Part shown: positions 1-8,530 of the stretch, one piece after another | How positions within the stretch are numbered: the first letter of the stretch is position 1 | Layout of the letters: each line of letters opens with the position of its first letter | NCBI GenBank assembly: GCA_964503335.1 | Contig: CAZCZZ010000002.1 | Coordinates: 56,756-120,755 of the forward strand | From: CAZCZZ01 sp964503335 | GTDB taxonomy: Bacteria > Verrucomicrobiota > Kiritimatiellia > CAIVKH01 | Reading direction: 5' to 3' | Length of the DNA stretch: 64,000 bases | Notes under the pieces: model-generated | Told to the model about the DNA's origin: nothing | Database searches by the model: none | Seen by the model: the letters and a program-made list of their open reading frames with translations, nothing else | Made by a program: the position numbers and the translations under genes

Positions 1-3000
1 CTCGTGCTGCGCGAGCCCTATCCCGGTCCCACGGCGGGCGGCTTGTCCGTCGATGTCGTTACAGGCAATCCGCTGCGAAATGGCAGCAAGCTGTTTTGGA
101 ACTTCTACTGGACGAACATCACCACGGCGGGCTCCTACACGCTGATCGCAAAGGTCGATACGAACAACAATCCCTCGACGGTGGAGGCACAGGCCAGCCG
201 GACCACGCGCGTCGTCTTCCGCGACTCCGTGTCGGGCGACATGGATTACGATGACGATGACGACGGCTTGATGGACGCCTCCGAGCTTGCGAGCACCAAC
301 CTGCCATCCACGAATCCGGAAACCTGGAACAACGGCCAGGTCCACATCTGGTACGTGTACGGCAAGACGGACCCCATGCTGCCGGACACGGATGGTGACG
401 GACTTCCCGACGGCCTGGAAAGCGGCTGGCGCGGTGCCGATCCGGGCAACACGCAGACGAATACCGACACGAACGGCGACGGCTTCCCGAACTTCCGCGG
501 CGACCGCGACCCGCCGTTCTTCAACACGGTTCCCGATAACTGGGACGTGCCGGACTACAACTTCAACGACAGCCGCACGAAGCTCATCGCGGGATCGATG
601 ACCGATCCCAATAACGCAGACAGCGACAGCGACGGCCTGCCTGACGGGATTGAGGACAAGAATCGCAACGGTTGGGTGGATGGCGATGGCCTGGGACTCG
701 GACCCGATGATCCGAAGTCGGCGCGCCCCAATGCCGGCGACTGGCCCGACGGCATCGAGCAAAGCTGGGAAACATGGAGCGAGACGGATCCGAACAACTC
801 GGATACCGACGGCGACGGTGACGTCGATGGCCACGGCGAAGACAAGAACTTCAACGGCCGGATCGACGGCGACGCCAATTCAAATCGCGTGTGGAATGCC
901 GGCGAGCTGTGGATTGAGACGGATCCCCTGAACGCAGACACGGACGGCGACGGCCTTCCGGACGGCTGGGAAACGCGCTACGGTCTCGATCCTTGGGACA
1001 GTGGCATCATCGGTCAGATCAACCGCCGCACAGGTGCGACCATCACCAACGCGCTGAACGGAGCCGACGGCAACCCGGACGGCGATGTGATCGTGGTCGG
1101 CATCGCGACGAATCCGTACAGCAATATCCTCGAGTTCCAGAATTCGACGCATCCCTTCATTACGGACAATGGCTCGCAGCCTCCCGCCGGCTCCGTGGTG
1201 ATAGGACGCGGCCAGGTCCTGGGCGTTCTGGGCGGCGTCACGAACTACCAGGAATTCACCGAGTGGACGGCGGACGACCTGCTCGCCCTTGACGAATACG
1301 AAGGCGATGGATTCAACGATGAAGGCGGCGACGTCAACCCGTCCTGGGTTGATATGGGCAACAACAACTGGCAGTTGGACGGCTTCGACACGTCGCGCGA
1401 CATCGTGGCGTTCTATGCTCGCGACGGCGGGAACTCCGACGGGAAGTTCTACTTCCGCCTCGACTTCAATGACCTCCAGGCCTTTGCCGAAGACACCTAT
1501 CTCGACATCTACGTGGTCATCGACACGGGACAGCCGGGCGTCGGCGAGGTGAATCTGCCCGACGACGTCGATCTCACGACGGACATGAAGTGGGAGCTCG
1601 TTGTTGCCGCCTACAAGAGCGGACAGGGTGCCGTCTACGTCGATACGGATCACATCAACAACACAACCGCCGAGGGGCAGGCCTTGGATGCATCTGTCGG
1701 TGTCATCCGCCGCGATCAATCCACCGCCTCGGGCTTCATTGATGCGTACTACAATTCCGAGATGGATGCCGTCGAATTCTCCATCAGTCGTCAGGCCCTG
1801 ATCGACGCGGGCTGGAATGGCCTGAATCCCGACACGCTGAACTACCAGGTGTTCGTCACAAAGGACGGCACGTGCAACTCGTGCGGCGCGGGCGGAAAAG
1901 CCGGTCCGGGCGATCTCGGCGGCCGTAACGATATTCGCGACACGATCTATGACGACGGGCTTGCCGAGGACAAGGGTGACAAGCAGGCGGGCATCGATGA
2001 CATCCTCCATTCCTGGATTCCGGGCACCAGTTCTCCGAATCTCGCGAAGCTCGCGATGATCGTGCACGGCAACCAGGCGATCCAGCCCGGCAGTATCGTG
2101 CAGAGCCTGATCAACAACGGATCGGGCGCCGGATACTACCGCCCCCTCGACGTGCACCAGCTCTACAAGCGCAAGCTCAGCCTGCACGTCACGCCGACGC
2201 TCGCCTCTGCCATCGAGTGGGCAAAGGCTGATCCCAATGGCCCGAAGCCGTGGCTCGACGGTCCCACCTTCAACGCGTGGATCGCCACGCTGGTCCAGAC
2301 GAACCTCGTCGATCTCTTCGCAAGCACGTTCTCCGACCACGCGCTCCCGTACTTCACACCCGAAGCGATCCGCGACAATGTCTCGCTCGCCAAGGACGTG
2401 CTGCAGTCCATCTACAACACGACGATCACGTCGAACTCGGTATTCTGGACGCCTGAACGGCTCCTCGACCACGACGTTTTCACGAAGATCGCGACCGCCG
2501 GGTACCGGTCCACAGTCCTCGACCAGGCAGAGCATCTGGTGAAATGGTTTGACCGCACCGAGGCGCTCGGCACACGCGGCTACCAGATGAATCGCATCAG
2601 CGGCATCACCACGTTTGCGATCAATAACAACGCGAGCGATTTCCGATTCCAGAACAACGACAAGGGCCTTGTCATGGCGCTGCGCCGCCTCTTCAGCCGC
2701 AAGGCGCGAAGTGGCGAGAAGGACCAGGTCGTTACGCTCTTCAGCAACTGGGAAGATTTCGGCAACAAGGCGAATGCCGACGCGTACGACACAAACATGC
2801 GCTGGATCGCAAACCATCCCTGGATCCAGGTCACGACACCCGAAGCGATCCTCAACGGCAACGTGGACATCTCAGGCGACGGCCAGGGAGATCCCTGGTA
2901 CGTGCAGGAGCGCGGGAACCTGACGGGCGGCCAGACCAAGACCTCGCACAACTACATCAACTACGCGTCCGAATTGAACTACGACAATTGGTATCTCGGC

Positions 3001-4530
3001 TCGGCACAGGAAGAAGGCCTGCTCAACAAGCGTTTCGAAATCCGGCCCGGCGTCCTCGTTCCCGGCATCTACGGCATGCTTTACAGCGGAGGCGTGGTTT
3101 CACAGACATGGGCGAATGTGTTGACCATGGGCGACACCAACCTCGCGCGACTCGCGCGCGGTGCATTCCATGCATCCACATTCCAGTCGGCGTTCCACAA
3201 CCAGGGCACACTGGATCTCTCAAAGTACAGCGACGGCCGTTACATCAACCCCGACTCGACCAGCAACACGCTTGCAGGCTTCGTCAAGCCCGCGCAGTCC
3301 CAGACGCGCATGGCAGCAATCTACAAGCGAATCGACCAGTGGGCCGCGGCCGCCTCAGGCATCACGACACCTCAGACCTCGACCGAGGATGTGGACCTGG
3401 ATGGCGAATCCGAGTACCTCCTGTTCAACGATCGACTCTGCGGCCTGTTCGAGCGGGTGGGCGGACGACTTGTCGGTGCCTGGACGCGCGACATCCACAG
3501 CGGGCGCGTTTTCCAGGGAATCGGCAACCAGATCAGCTACGCCGGTTCCGACACCGAGCATGAAGGCACGTATAACTCCGACACGAACGGCTCGCTGGGT
3601 TCCTATCGCACCTCGGGCCTCAAGGATTGGTATGTCGCGGGCGGCAGCTACGTGAACGACCTCTACAGCTTCACGAATCAGCCCTCCGGCTGGCTCATCA
3701 CCTCGAGTGACGGCAAGATCAAGAAGACCGTCACCCTCGCTGCAAAGAGTTGGGCCTTTGAAGTGAACTACGTGTTGTCCGGATCGCTCACCAATCAGCC
3801 TCTGTACATCCGCCATGGATTCTCGCCAAACCTCTGGGATCTCGTCGTGCGCGGGCAGCGAACGCTCAGCGGCATCACAAACAGTGGTGGCGTGGTAAGC
3901 CTCGCGAACACGAACTACAGCCACACAGTAATTACGTATGTCGGCTGCAGTGACGCAGGACACACGACCGGACATAACCCGCTCGCGGAGGACGACAATC
4001 CCGCGACGGGACGTCAGTTCGCCACGTTCAATATGCGGAACCAGGCGCAGACGCATCAGGTCGAGATCGTGGGCACCAACGCCTTCGCGTTCTCACTCGG
4101 CCTTCGTGCCTTTGGCTCGGACTGGGACGCCGACGGCCTGCCGAACGACTTCGAAGATGGCAACGGCCTGAACTCGACGAACGCTGCAGACGGGAATGCC
4201 GACACGGACGGCGATGGCATGAAGGCCTGGCAGGAGTATGTCGCCGGCACAGCGGCCAACAATGGAAACGAATACTTCGACGTGGTCGACTCGCTGCGAA
4301 CGAACAGCGCCTATGTAACAGTTCGCTTCCCGACCTCGCTGCAGCGCGAATATCGCATCTGGTACGCGAACAACGGTCTCCTGGCCCCGACATGGACGTT
4401 GGCGACCACAAATCCCGTTGCCGGCACGGGCGGAATTGTGGAGTGGTACGACAACGGCACGCAAACGTCGCCTCATCCGTCGACCATGACCAACCGCTTC
4501 TACCGCATCGACGTCCGCCTGCCGCAGTAG
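1..4530 (+). CDS. Secreted TSP3-repeat protein with GH57-like domain (5' partial)
   Basis: The frame is open from the first base, so the true start and any signal peptide lie outside the window; at least 1508 residues are visible. In order: a CARDB/Ig-like end; a run of acidic TSP3/EF-like repeats (DTDGDGLPDGLES, DSDSDGLPDGIED, DTDGDGLPDGWET) at about 240-1000, expected to bind Ca2+; a beta module resembling the glucodextranase DOMON-like domain (about 1260-2010); a helix-rich region (about 2030-2880) with WTPER, GYRSTVLDQ and NWEDFG, resembling GH57 (beta/alpha)7-barrel proteins; a beta-sandwich resembling GH57 C-terminal domains; then a last TSP3 unit and a small C-terminal beta domain (FYRIDV). 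Archaeal GH57 amylopullulanases pair a GH57 barrel with a DOMON-like module, so an alpha-glucan-active role is plausible. The GH57 call is inferred from motif shape, and the catalytic Glu/Asp are not firmly assigned. The C-terminal TSP3 plus beta domain resembles those of the genes at 30719 and 48912. Confidence 0.75.
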   Translation, partial: LVLREPYPGPTAGGLSVDVVTGNPLRNGSKLFWNFYWTNITTAGSYTLIAKVDTNNNPSTVEAQASRTTRVVFRDSVSGDMDYDDDDDGLMDASELASTNLPSTNPETWNNGQVHIWYVYGKTDPMLPDTDGDGLPDGLESGWRGADPGNTQTNTDTNGDGFPNFRGDRDPPFFNTVPDNWDVPDYNFNDSRTKLIAGSMTDPNNADSDSDGLPDGIEDKNRNGWVDGDGLGLGPDDPKSARPNAGDWPDGIEQSWETWSETDPNNSDTDGDGDVDGHGEDKNFNGRIDGDANSNRVWNAGELWIETDPLNADTDGDGLPDGWETRYGLDPWDSGIIGQINRRTGATITNALNGADGNPDGDVIVVGIATNPYSNILEFQNSTHPFITDNGSQPPAGSVVIGRGQVLGVLGGVTNYQEFTEWTADDLLALDEYEGDGFNDEGGDVNPSWVDMGNNNWQLDGFDTSRDIVAFYARDGGNSDGKFYFRLDFNDLQAFAEDTYLDIYVVIDTGQPGVGEVNLPDDVDLTTDMKWELVVAAYKSGQGAVYVDTDHINNTTAEGQALDASVGVIRRDQSTASGFIDAYYNSEMDAVEFSISRQALIDAGWNGLNPDTLNYQVFVTKDGTCNSCGAGGKAGPGDLGGRNDIRDTIYDDGLAEDKGDKQAGIDDILHSWIPGTSSPNLAKLAMIVHGNQAIQPGSIVQSLINNGSGAGYYRPLDVHQLYKRKLSLHVTPTLASAIEWAKADPNGPKPWLDGPTFNAWIATLVQTNLVDLFASTFSDHALPYFTPEAIRDNVSLAKDVLQSIYNTTITSNSVFWTPERLLDHDVFTKIATAGYRSTVLDQAEHLVKWFDRTEALGTRGYQMNRISGITTFAINNNASDFRFQNNDKGLVMALRRLFSRKARSGEKDQVVTLFSNWEDFGNKANADAYDTNMRWIANHPWIQVTTPEAILNGNVDISGDGQGDPWYVQERGNLTGGQTKTSHNYINYASELNYDNWYLGSAQEEGLLNKRFEIRPGVLVPGIYGMLYSGGVVSQTWANVLTMGDTNLARLARGAFHASTFQSAFHNQGTLDLSKYSDGRYINPDSTSNTLAGFVKPAQSQTRMAAIYKRIDQWAAAASGITTPQTSTEDVDLDGESEYLLFNDRLCGLFERVGGRLVGAWTRDIHSGRVFQGIGNQISYAGSDTEHEGTYNSDTNGSLGSYRTSGLKDWYVAGGSYVNDLYSFTNQPSGWLITSSDGKIKKTVTLAAKSWAFEVNYVLSGSLTNQPLYIRHGFSPNLWDLVVRGQRTLSGITNSGGVVSLANTNYSHTVITYVGCSDAGHTTGHNPLAEDDNPATGRQFATFNMRNQAQTHQVEIVGTNAFAFSLGLRAFGSDWDADGLPNDFEDGNGLNSTNAADGNADTDGDGMKAWQEYVAGTAANNGNEYFDVVDSLRTNSAYVTVRFPTSLQREYRIWYANNGLLAPTWTLATTNPVAGTGGIVEWYDNGTQTSPHPSTMTNRFYRIDVRLPQ

Positions 4531-4545
4531 CCGAACCTTCTCTTC

Positions 4546-4610
4546 TGTAGCCGGGGTCGGTGACCCCGGATCGTAAATTCAGAAGTCCGGGGTCACCGAC
4601 CCCGGCTACA
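4546..4610. repeat. Palindromic REP-like element, family A (inverted pair)
   Basis: Two perfect 25-nt inverted arms (4546-4570 and 4586-4610) flank a 15-nt spacer. Each arm is itself a small hairpin (CCGGGGTC-GGT-GACCCCGG) preceded by TGTAG. It lies between convergent genes and could act as a bidirectional transcription stop, although no clear U-run follows. The right arm contains the TAG stop of nth. A related unit lies at 51607-51630. Confidence 0.8.
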
Positions 4611-5250
4611 GGGGGCGCGCCGACGGGCAGATGTCATTCAGCGGACATTCTCCGCACTTCGGCTTGCGCGCGATGCACGTGTACCGTCCGTGGAGGGTGA
4701 TGCAGTGCGACCAGTCGGTCCAATCCTTCTCGGGCAGGATTTCGCGAAGTTCCATCTCGATCTTTGTCGCGTCGGTTTGCTTCGTGAGGCCGAGCAGCTG
4801 ATTCAATCGAATCTGGTGCGTATCGATGATCAGGCCGGGCTTCTTGAATGCGTCTGCCATCAGAAGGTTTGCGGTCTTTCGGCCTATGCCCGGGAGCTTG
4901 ATCAGCGTCTCGAGGTCTTCCGGCATCATCCCTGCGTGGCGTTCGACAAGAGCGGCTCCGAGGTTCCGGATGCTCTTCGCCTTGTTTCGATAGAAGCCCG
5001 TGGTGCGGACTTCTTCCTCCAGCTTCAAAGGATCGGCATTCGCGTAATCCCTTGCAGTCCTGTACTTCTTGAATAGCGCGGGCGTGACCATGTTCACGCG
5101 CTTGTCGGTGCACTGCGCGGCGAGGATCGCGGCCACGGCGAGTTCGAGGGGGGTCGTGAAATCAAGCTCGCAGCGTGGGTCGGGAATCGCTTTGCGAAGT
5201 CTGTCGAGGACTTCTGCGGCGAAACGCTTCCTGGTTGCGACGTTCTTCAT
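4606..5250 (-). CDS. nth: Endonuclease III (DNA glycosylase/AP lyase)
   Basis: A 214-residue protein, the usual length for bacterial Nth, which removes oxidised pyrimidines and cleaves abasic sites in base-excision repair. It shows the helix-hairpin-helix LPGIGRKTAN with the catalytic Lys, then IIDTH with the catalytic Asp of the HhH-GPD fold. The C-terminal [4Fe-4S] cysteines have exact C-x6-C-x2-C-x5-C spacing (CIARKPKCGECPLNDIC). ATG start. The protein ends Arg-Pro-Leu, and its stop codon lies inside the palindromic element at 4546-4610, so the element fixes the C-terminus. It converges with the secreted-protein gene and is followed upstream by another palindrome and the pnp terminator, so it is probably transcribed on its own. 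Confidence 0.95.
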   Translation of the reverse strand: MKNVATRKRFAAEVLDRLRKAIPDPRCELDFTTPLELAVAAILAAQCTDKRVNMVTPALFKKYRTARDYANADPLKLEEEVRTTGFYRNKAKSIRNLGAALVERHAGMMPEDLETLIKLPGIGRKTANLLMADAFKKPGLIIDTHQIRLNQLLGLTKQTDATKIEMELREILPEKDWTDWSHCITLHGRYTCIARKPKCGECPLNDICPSARPL

Positions 5251-5298
5251 GCGCGCTGAGACAAAAGCAGAAAATCGGACGCGATAACAGGATTTATG

Positions 5299-5363
5299 GG
5301 TAGGGCGAACCGTCCCGGTGAGCCGGATGGAGAACGCGGCTTACCGGGACGGTTCGCCCTACC
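5299..5363. repeat. Palindromic intergenic element, family B
   Basis: Perfect 21-nt inverted arms at 5299-5319 (GGTAGGGCGAACCGTCCCGG then T) and 5343-5363, with a 23-nt spacer. It sits in the nth-pnp gap beside the pnp terminator. Its arm sequence differs from family A. The first bases (GGTAGGG) resemble the start of the element at 56531. Confidence 0.75.
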
Positions 5364-5403
5364 AAAAGAAGAACCGTGATCCGTCGCTAAACGGATCACG
5401 GTT
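5362..5403 (-). terminator. Rho-independent terminator of rpsO-pnp
   Basis: Perfect 13-bp stem (AACCGTGATCCGT at 5372-5384 pairing with 5391-5403) with a 6-nt loop. On the minus strand it is followed by a pyrimidine tract, CTTCTTTT. It begins about 24 nt past the pnp stop, as expected for an intrinsic terminator of the rpsO-pnp transcript. Confidence 0.8.
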
Positions 5404-5426
5404 TTCGTAATTGCTGGATTCGTGGC

Positions 5427-7535
5427 TTACGTCGTCTTCGCGGCGGCGTCCATGTCCGCCAGGGCAGCCTTGCGGCTCAAGCGAACCTTGCCGTTGTCAT
5501 CGACGTTGATGACCTTGACCCACATCTGGTCGCCCATCTTGCAGATGTCATCGACGCTACGGACGCGGAAGTCGGCCATCTCGCTAATGTGAACCAGACC
5601 TTCGCGGCTGGGCATGAACTCGACAAACGCGCCGAATTCCTTGATGCCGGTGACCGTGCCCTGATAGATCTTGCCGATCTCGGGCTCGGCGCAGATGCCC
5701 ATGACCTGGGCCACGGCCGCTTCCATCGCCTTCGCGTCGGTCGCGTACACATTGACGTAGCCCGTGTCGTCGATATCGATCTGCGTGCCCGTCGTCTCCG
5801 TGATGCGGCGGATGTTCTTGCCGCCGGGTCCGATGAGGGCACCGATCTTCTCGGGGTTGATCTTGAGCTTCGTGATCCGGGGCGCATAGGCCGACATTTC
5901 GGCGCGCGGCTCGGCGATGATGCCCTGCATGACGTCAAGAATCTGCATGCGGGCCTTGCGAGTGTGCTCGAAAGCGCCTTCCACCAGGTTCCACGGCAGG
6001 CCGCGGATCTTGAGGTCGACTTGGAAGCCTGTGATGCCGTCGCGTGTTCCGGCGACCTTGAAATCCATGTCGCCGCAATGATCTTCGGCGCCGAGGATGT
6101 CCGTCACCAACACAGCCTTGTTGTCGCCCGTGAAGAGGCCTGCGGAGATGCCTGCCACCGGCTTCGAGATCGGAACACCTGCATCCATCAGTGCGAGGGT
6201 GCCAGCGCAAACCGAGGCCATCGAGGTGGAGCCATTGGAGCCCATGATTTCGGAGACGACGCGGATGCTGTACGGGTAATCCTTCGGGATGACCGGGAGG
6301 ATCGAGCGCTCGGCAAGGTTGCCGTGACCGATTTCGCGGCGACCCGTGGCGCCAAGGCGTCCCACTTCACCCACGCTGTAGGGCGGGAAGTTGTAGTGGA
6401 GAAGGAACTTCTTCTCGACCGGACCGCCTGCGATCGCGTCGAGCTCCTGCGCGTCACCTGACGTGCCGAGCGTAACGATCGAAAGAGCCTGCGTTTCGCC
6501 GCGGTTGAAAATGGCCGAACCGTGGACGCGGGGAAGGACGCCAACCGAGCCCGAGAGGGGGCGTACAGCGTCCGTGGCGCGACCGCCGATGCGGTACCCT
6601 TCGTCGAGCACGAGCTTGCGCGTGACTTCAATCTCGAGCGCGTCGAAGAGCTGGAAATACTGCTCGCCGGTCATTTCAGGGAAATGGGTCTGAAGCTGAG
6701 CCTTGAGGCTTTCCTTCAATTCGGAAACCTTGTTCTGGCGCTCCAGCTTGCCGGAGATGTGAAGGGCGTCGGCGAAGGCCTTGCCGCCGAGCTCACGCGC
6801 CTTGTTCAGGAGCGTGTGATCGACTTCGAGGTCCTTGGCGACTTTGGGAGGAAGTCCCAGGCGCTTGCGGAGTTCGAGCTGGGCGTCGAGCAGCGGGATG
6901 ATCGCGTCATGCGCGGCGCGCATCGCGGCAATCATGTCCTTTTCGCTGATCTCGTTCGCATTGCCCTCGATCATGATCGGGCATTCGCGGTTTCCGGCGT
7001 ACACGAGGTTCAGGTCGCTCTGGGCGAGTTCGGAATGTGTGGGATTGAGGACGAACTGTCCGTTGACGCGGCCGACGCGCACGGCGGCGATCGGTCCGAA
7101 GAACGGGATTTCCGAAAGCATCAGGGCTGCGCTTGTGGCGTTGATGCTGAGAATATCGGGCTCATTTTCGCCGTCGGCGACCATGAGCATGTTGTTGACC
7201 TGCACGTCGTTGCGATAGCCGTCGGGGAAGAACGGGCGGATTGGGCGGTCGGTCACGCGCGCGGTCAGGATTTCGCGCTCGCTGGGCTTGCTCTCACGCT
7301 TGAAGTAGCCGCCCGGAAACTTGCCGGCCGCGTAGTACTTTTCACGGTATTCGACCTGAAGGGGGAAGAAATCGACGCCTTCGCGCGGAGTCTTGGTCGC
7401 GGTGATCGCCGAAAATACTACGGTATCACCAATCTGGGCTTTGACGGATCCATTGGCCTGAAGGGCCAGAAGTCCGGTTTCGAATGTAATGGTCTTATTG
7501 CCGACCGGGACGCTGATCGTCTGAACGTTGCTCAT
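5427..7535 (-). CDS. pnp: Polynucleotide phosphorylase
   Basis: A 702-residue protein of usual length. PNPase is a trimeric 3'-5' phosphorolytic exoribonuclease of the RNA degradosome and mRNA turnover. Two RNase PH-like core domains are separated by the helical region (first core from the N-terminal FETGLLALQANGSVKAQ; second with FNRGETQAL, LHYNFPPYSVGEVGR and GRREIGHG). They are followed by a KH domain (KIGALIGPGGKNIR) and an S1 domain (GTVTGIKEFGAFVEF). The frame is open 25 codons further upstream, but the ATG at 7533-7535 begins the conserved N-terminus and is preceded by GGAAGG, so I start there. It lies 144 nt downstream of rpsO in the classical rpsO-pnp order and ends at a strong terminator. 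Confidence 0.97.
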   Translation of the reverse strand: MSNVQTISVPVGNKTITFETGLLALQANGSVKAQIGDTVVFSAITATKTPREGVDFFPLQVEYREKYYAAGKFPGGYFKRESKPSEREILTARVTDRPIRPFFPDGYRNDVQVNNMLMVADGENEPDILSINATSAALMLSEIPFFGPIAAVRVGRVNGQFVLNPTHSELAQSDLNLVYAGNRECPIMIEGNANEISEKDMIAAMRAAHDAIIPLLDAQLELRKRLGLPPKVAKDLEVDHTLLNKARELGGKAFADALHISGKLERQNKVSELKESLKAQLQTHFPEMTGEQYFQLFDALEIEVTRKLVLDEGYRIGGRATDAVRPLSGSVGVLPRVHGSAIFNRGETQALSIVTLGTSGDAQELDAIAGGPVEKKFLLHYNFPPYSVGEVGRLGATGRREIGHGNLAERSILPVIPKDYPYSIRVVSEIMGSNGSTSMASVCAGTLALMDAGVPISKPVAGISAGLFTGDNKAVLVTDILGAEDHCGDMDFKVAGTRDGITGFQVDLKIRGLPWNLVEGAFEHTRKARMQILDVMQGIIAEPRAEMSAYAPRITKLKINPEKIGALIGPGGKNIRRITETTGTQIDIDDTGYVNVYATDAKAMEAAVAQVMGICAEPEIGKIYQGTVTGIKEFGAFVEFMPSREGLVHISEMADFRVRSVDDICKMGDQMWVKVINVDDNGKVRLSRKAALADMDAAAKTT

Positions 7536-7679
7536 GCTCTTTTTTACCTTCCGTTGCCGGAGGACGATGCTGGGAAGGCTGCTGTGAGCGAAACCACCGG
7601 GGCTGCGCACCTACATGCCAAACAGGAGTCCTCAAGCCTTGCTTGAAGAAAGACAACCGCTCTTACAGGGAGAGGGTGT
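7536..7679 (-). promoter_or_regulatory. rpsO-pnp intercistronic leader with small hairpin
   Basis: This 144-nt stretch between rpsO and pnp holds no gene. The only clear structure seen is a perfect 6-bp stem with a 3-nt loop at 7632-7646 (TCAAGC-AAG-GCTTGA on the minus strand), with no U-run. In other bacteria the rpsO-pnp spacer carries an RNase-III-processed hairpin used for pnp autocontrol. Whether this small stem does that is inference. Confidence 0.35.
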
Positions 7680-7943
7680 TTAACGGCGCAGACCGAGGCG
7701 TTCAATGAGCTTCTTGTAGCGCTCTTGATCCCTCGTTCCGAGATAATCCAGCAAACGGCGGCGCGTGCTGACCATTGCAATCAGACCGCGGCGCGAGCTG
7801 TGATCCTTCACATGTCCTTGAAGGTGCTCGGTCAGGCTCTTGATACGCTGGCTCAACAGGGCAACCTGAACCTCCACCGATCCAGTGTCGTTCGTGTGGG
7901 TCTGATATTCCTGTTTGATGCTCTCTTTTGATACGTTCTGCAT
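7680..7943 (-). CDS. rpsO: 30S ribosomal protein S15
   Basis: An 87-residue protein, close to the usual 88-89, and a primary binder of the 16S rRNA central domain. It shows the family signatures THTNDTGSVEVQVALLSQRI, the conserved DHSSRRGL loop and the RRLLDYL helix, ending in KKLIERLGLRR. The ATG is preceded by GGTAGGG at short spacing. It is the first gene of a two-gene operon with pnp. The upstream hairpin at 7953-7968 and the promoter at 8005-8033 lie in a short 5' leader, which is where S15 autoregulation acts in other bacteria. Confidence 0.97.
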   Translation of the reverse strand: MQNVSKESIKQEYQTHTNDTGSVEVQVALLSQRIKSLTEHLQGHVKDHSSRRGLIAMVSTRRRLLDYLGTRDQERYKKLIERLGLRR

Positions 7944-7952
7944 AGCCCTACC

Positions 7953-7968
7953 AACCCGGTATCGGGTT
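7953..7968 (-). promoter_or_regulatory. rpsO: Hairpin next to the rpsO ribosome-binding site
   Basis: A 6-bp stem with a 4-nt loop (AACCCG-ATAC-CGGGTT on the minus strand) abuts the rpsO Shine-Dalgarno region GGTAGGG. S15 commonly represses its own translation by binding a structured leader. A role here is inferred from position only. Confidence 0.4.
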
Positions 7969-8004
7969 GTCTTTCTAGTTATTCCTTACTCGATGTGGCC
8001 GGAC

Positions 8005-8033
8005 TTTATAGGTTGTGACCTTGAGCAAGGCAA
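8005..8033 (-). promoter_or_regulatory. Sigma-70-like promoter for rpsO-pnp
   Basis: On the minus strand, TTGCCT (8028-8033), a 17-nt spacer and TATAAA (8005-8010). The -35 matches consensus at 4 of 6 positions and the -10 at 5 of 6, with ideal spacing. It would give a leader of about 55 nt before rpsO. Confidence 0.55.
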
Positions 8034-8530
8034 GCCCCTTGTGTGAAAAATCTCGCGAGACCAGGCTTTGGCCCGCCAAGACATAGCAAAAGTGACCCCT
8101 ACGGAGGCTGTTCAGGTGGTCGCAGGTGATCGAATGTGCCAAATTCCGACAGATTTTGCGCACTTTGTGTGTAAGATGCTTGTGATAAATGTATTGCGCC
8201 AGAAACACGAGCGCGAAGGCCATGTTCTCATCATTGAGAAAAGTTAACAACGAATCAATGGAGTACTTTCCCTAATGATCTTTACACTTCGCTCATCGGA
8301 CCCTATCTTTAATCTGTAGCGGCACAGGTAGTTCGATTCGGAACAGGCAAGAGGTGTCATTTGCCTGCCGGGGGGTGGAATGTTCACGCATGAGGTGTGT
8401 GAAGTTTAAGTCATTTCCCCTTTCGGCTCAGGTGTCGCGGTGGCGGGGACTATTTGTGGATATGGGTCTTTCCGGTGAGAGCACTGATCGGAAGAGGTCA
8501 ACGGTGGCGGGGACGCGGTTGGGGATTCCG
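8034..8530. other. Divergent intergenic region upstream of the first giant gene
   Basis: About 500 bases between rpsO and the first giant gene. Apart from the two promoter candidates no clear gene or RNA is seen. The reading frame of the giant gene stays open back to a GTG at 8354, with alternative ATGs at 8390 and 8462. These extra N-terminal residues (rich in Cys and Arg) do not look like a signal peptide, so I treat the stretch as a long 5' untranslated region. A 91-codon minus-strand ORF (7975-8250) overlaps the rpsO promoter and looks accidental. Confidence 0.5.
8281..8309 (+). promoter_or_regulatory. Candidate promoter of the first giant gene
   Basis: TTTACA (8281-8286), a 17-nt spacer and TATCTT (8304-8309), a fair sigma-70-like match. 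It would leave an untranslated leader of roughly 215 nt before the ATG at 8531. Weak evidence, as the -10 matches consensus at only 4 of 6 positions. Confidence 0.35.

Noticed and set aside
880..2817. 645-codon open frame on the minus strand opposite the GH57-like gene
   Set aside because: Antisense shadow of GC-rich codons; Arg/Val/Asp-rich translation without domains, while the plus-strand protein has clear motifs across the same bases.
6522..7646. 374-codon plus-strand frame opposite pnp
   Set aside because: Mirror frame of a well-conserved gene; no recognisable protein.
7975..8250. 91-codon minus-strand ORF upstream of rpsO
   Set aside because: Overlaps the probable rpsO promoter, no Shine-Dalgarno, no similarity recognised, composition unlike neighbouring genes.
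8354..8530. N-terminal extension of the first giant back to the GTG at 8354
   Set aside because: The extra 59 residues are Cys/Arg-rich and would bury the signal peptide; the ATG at 8531 begins a standard signal peptide.
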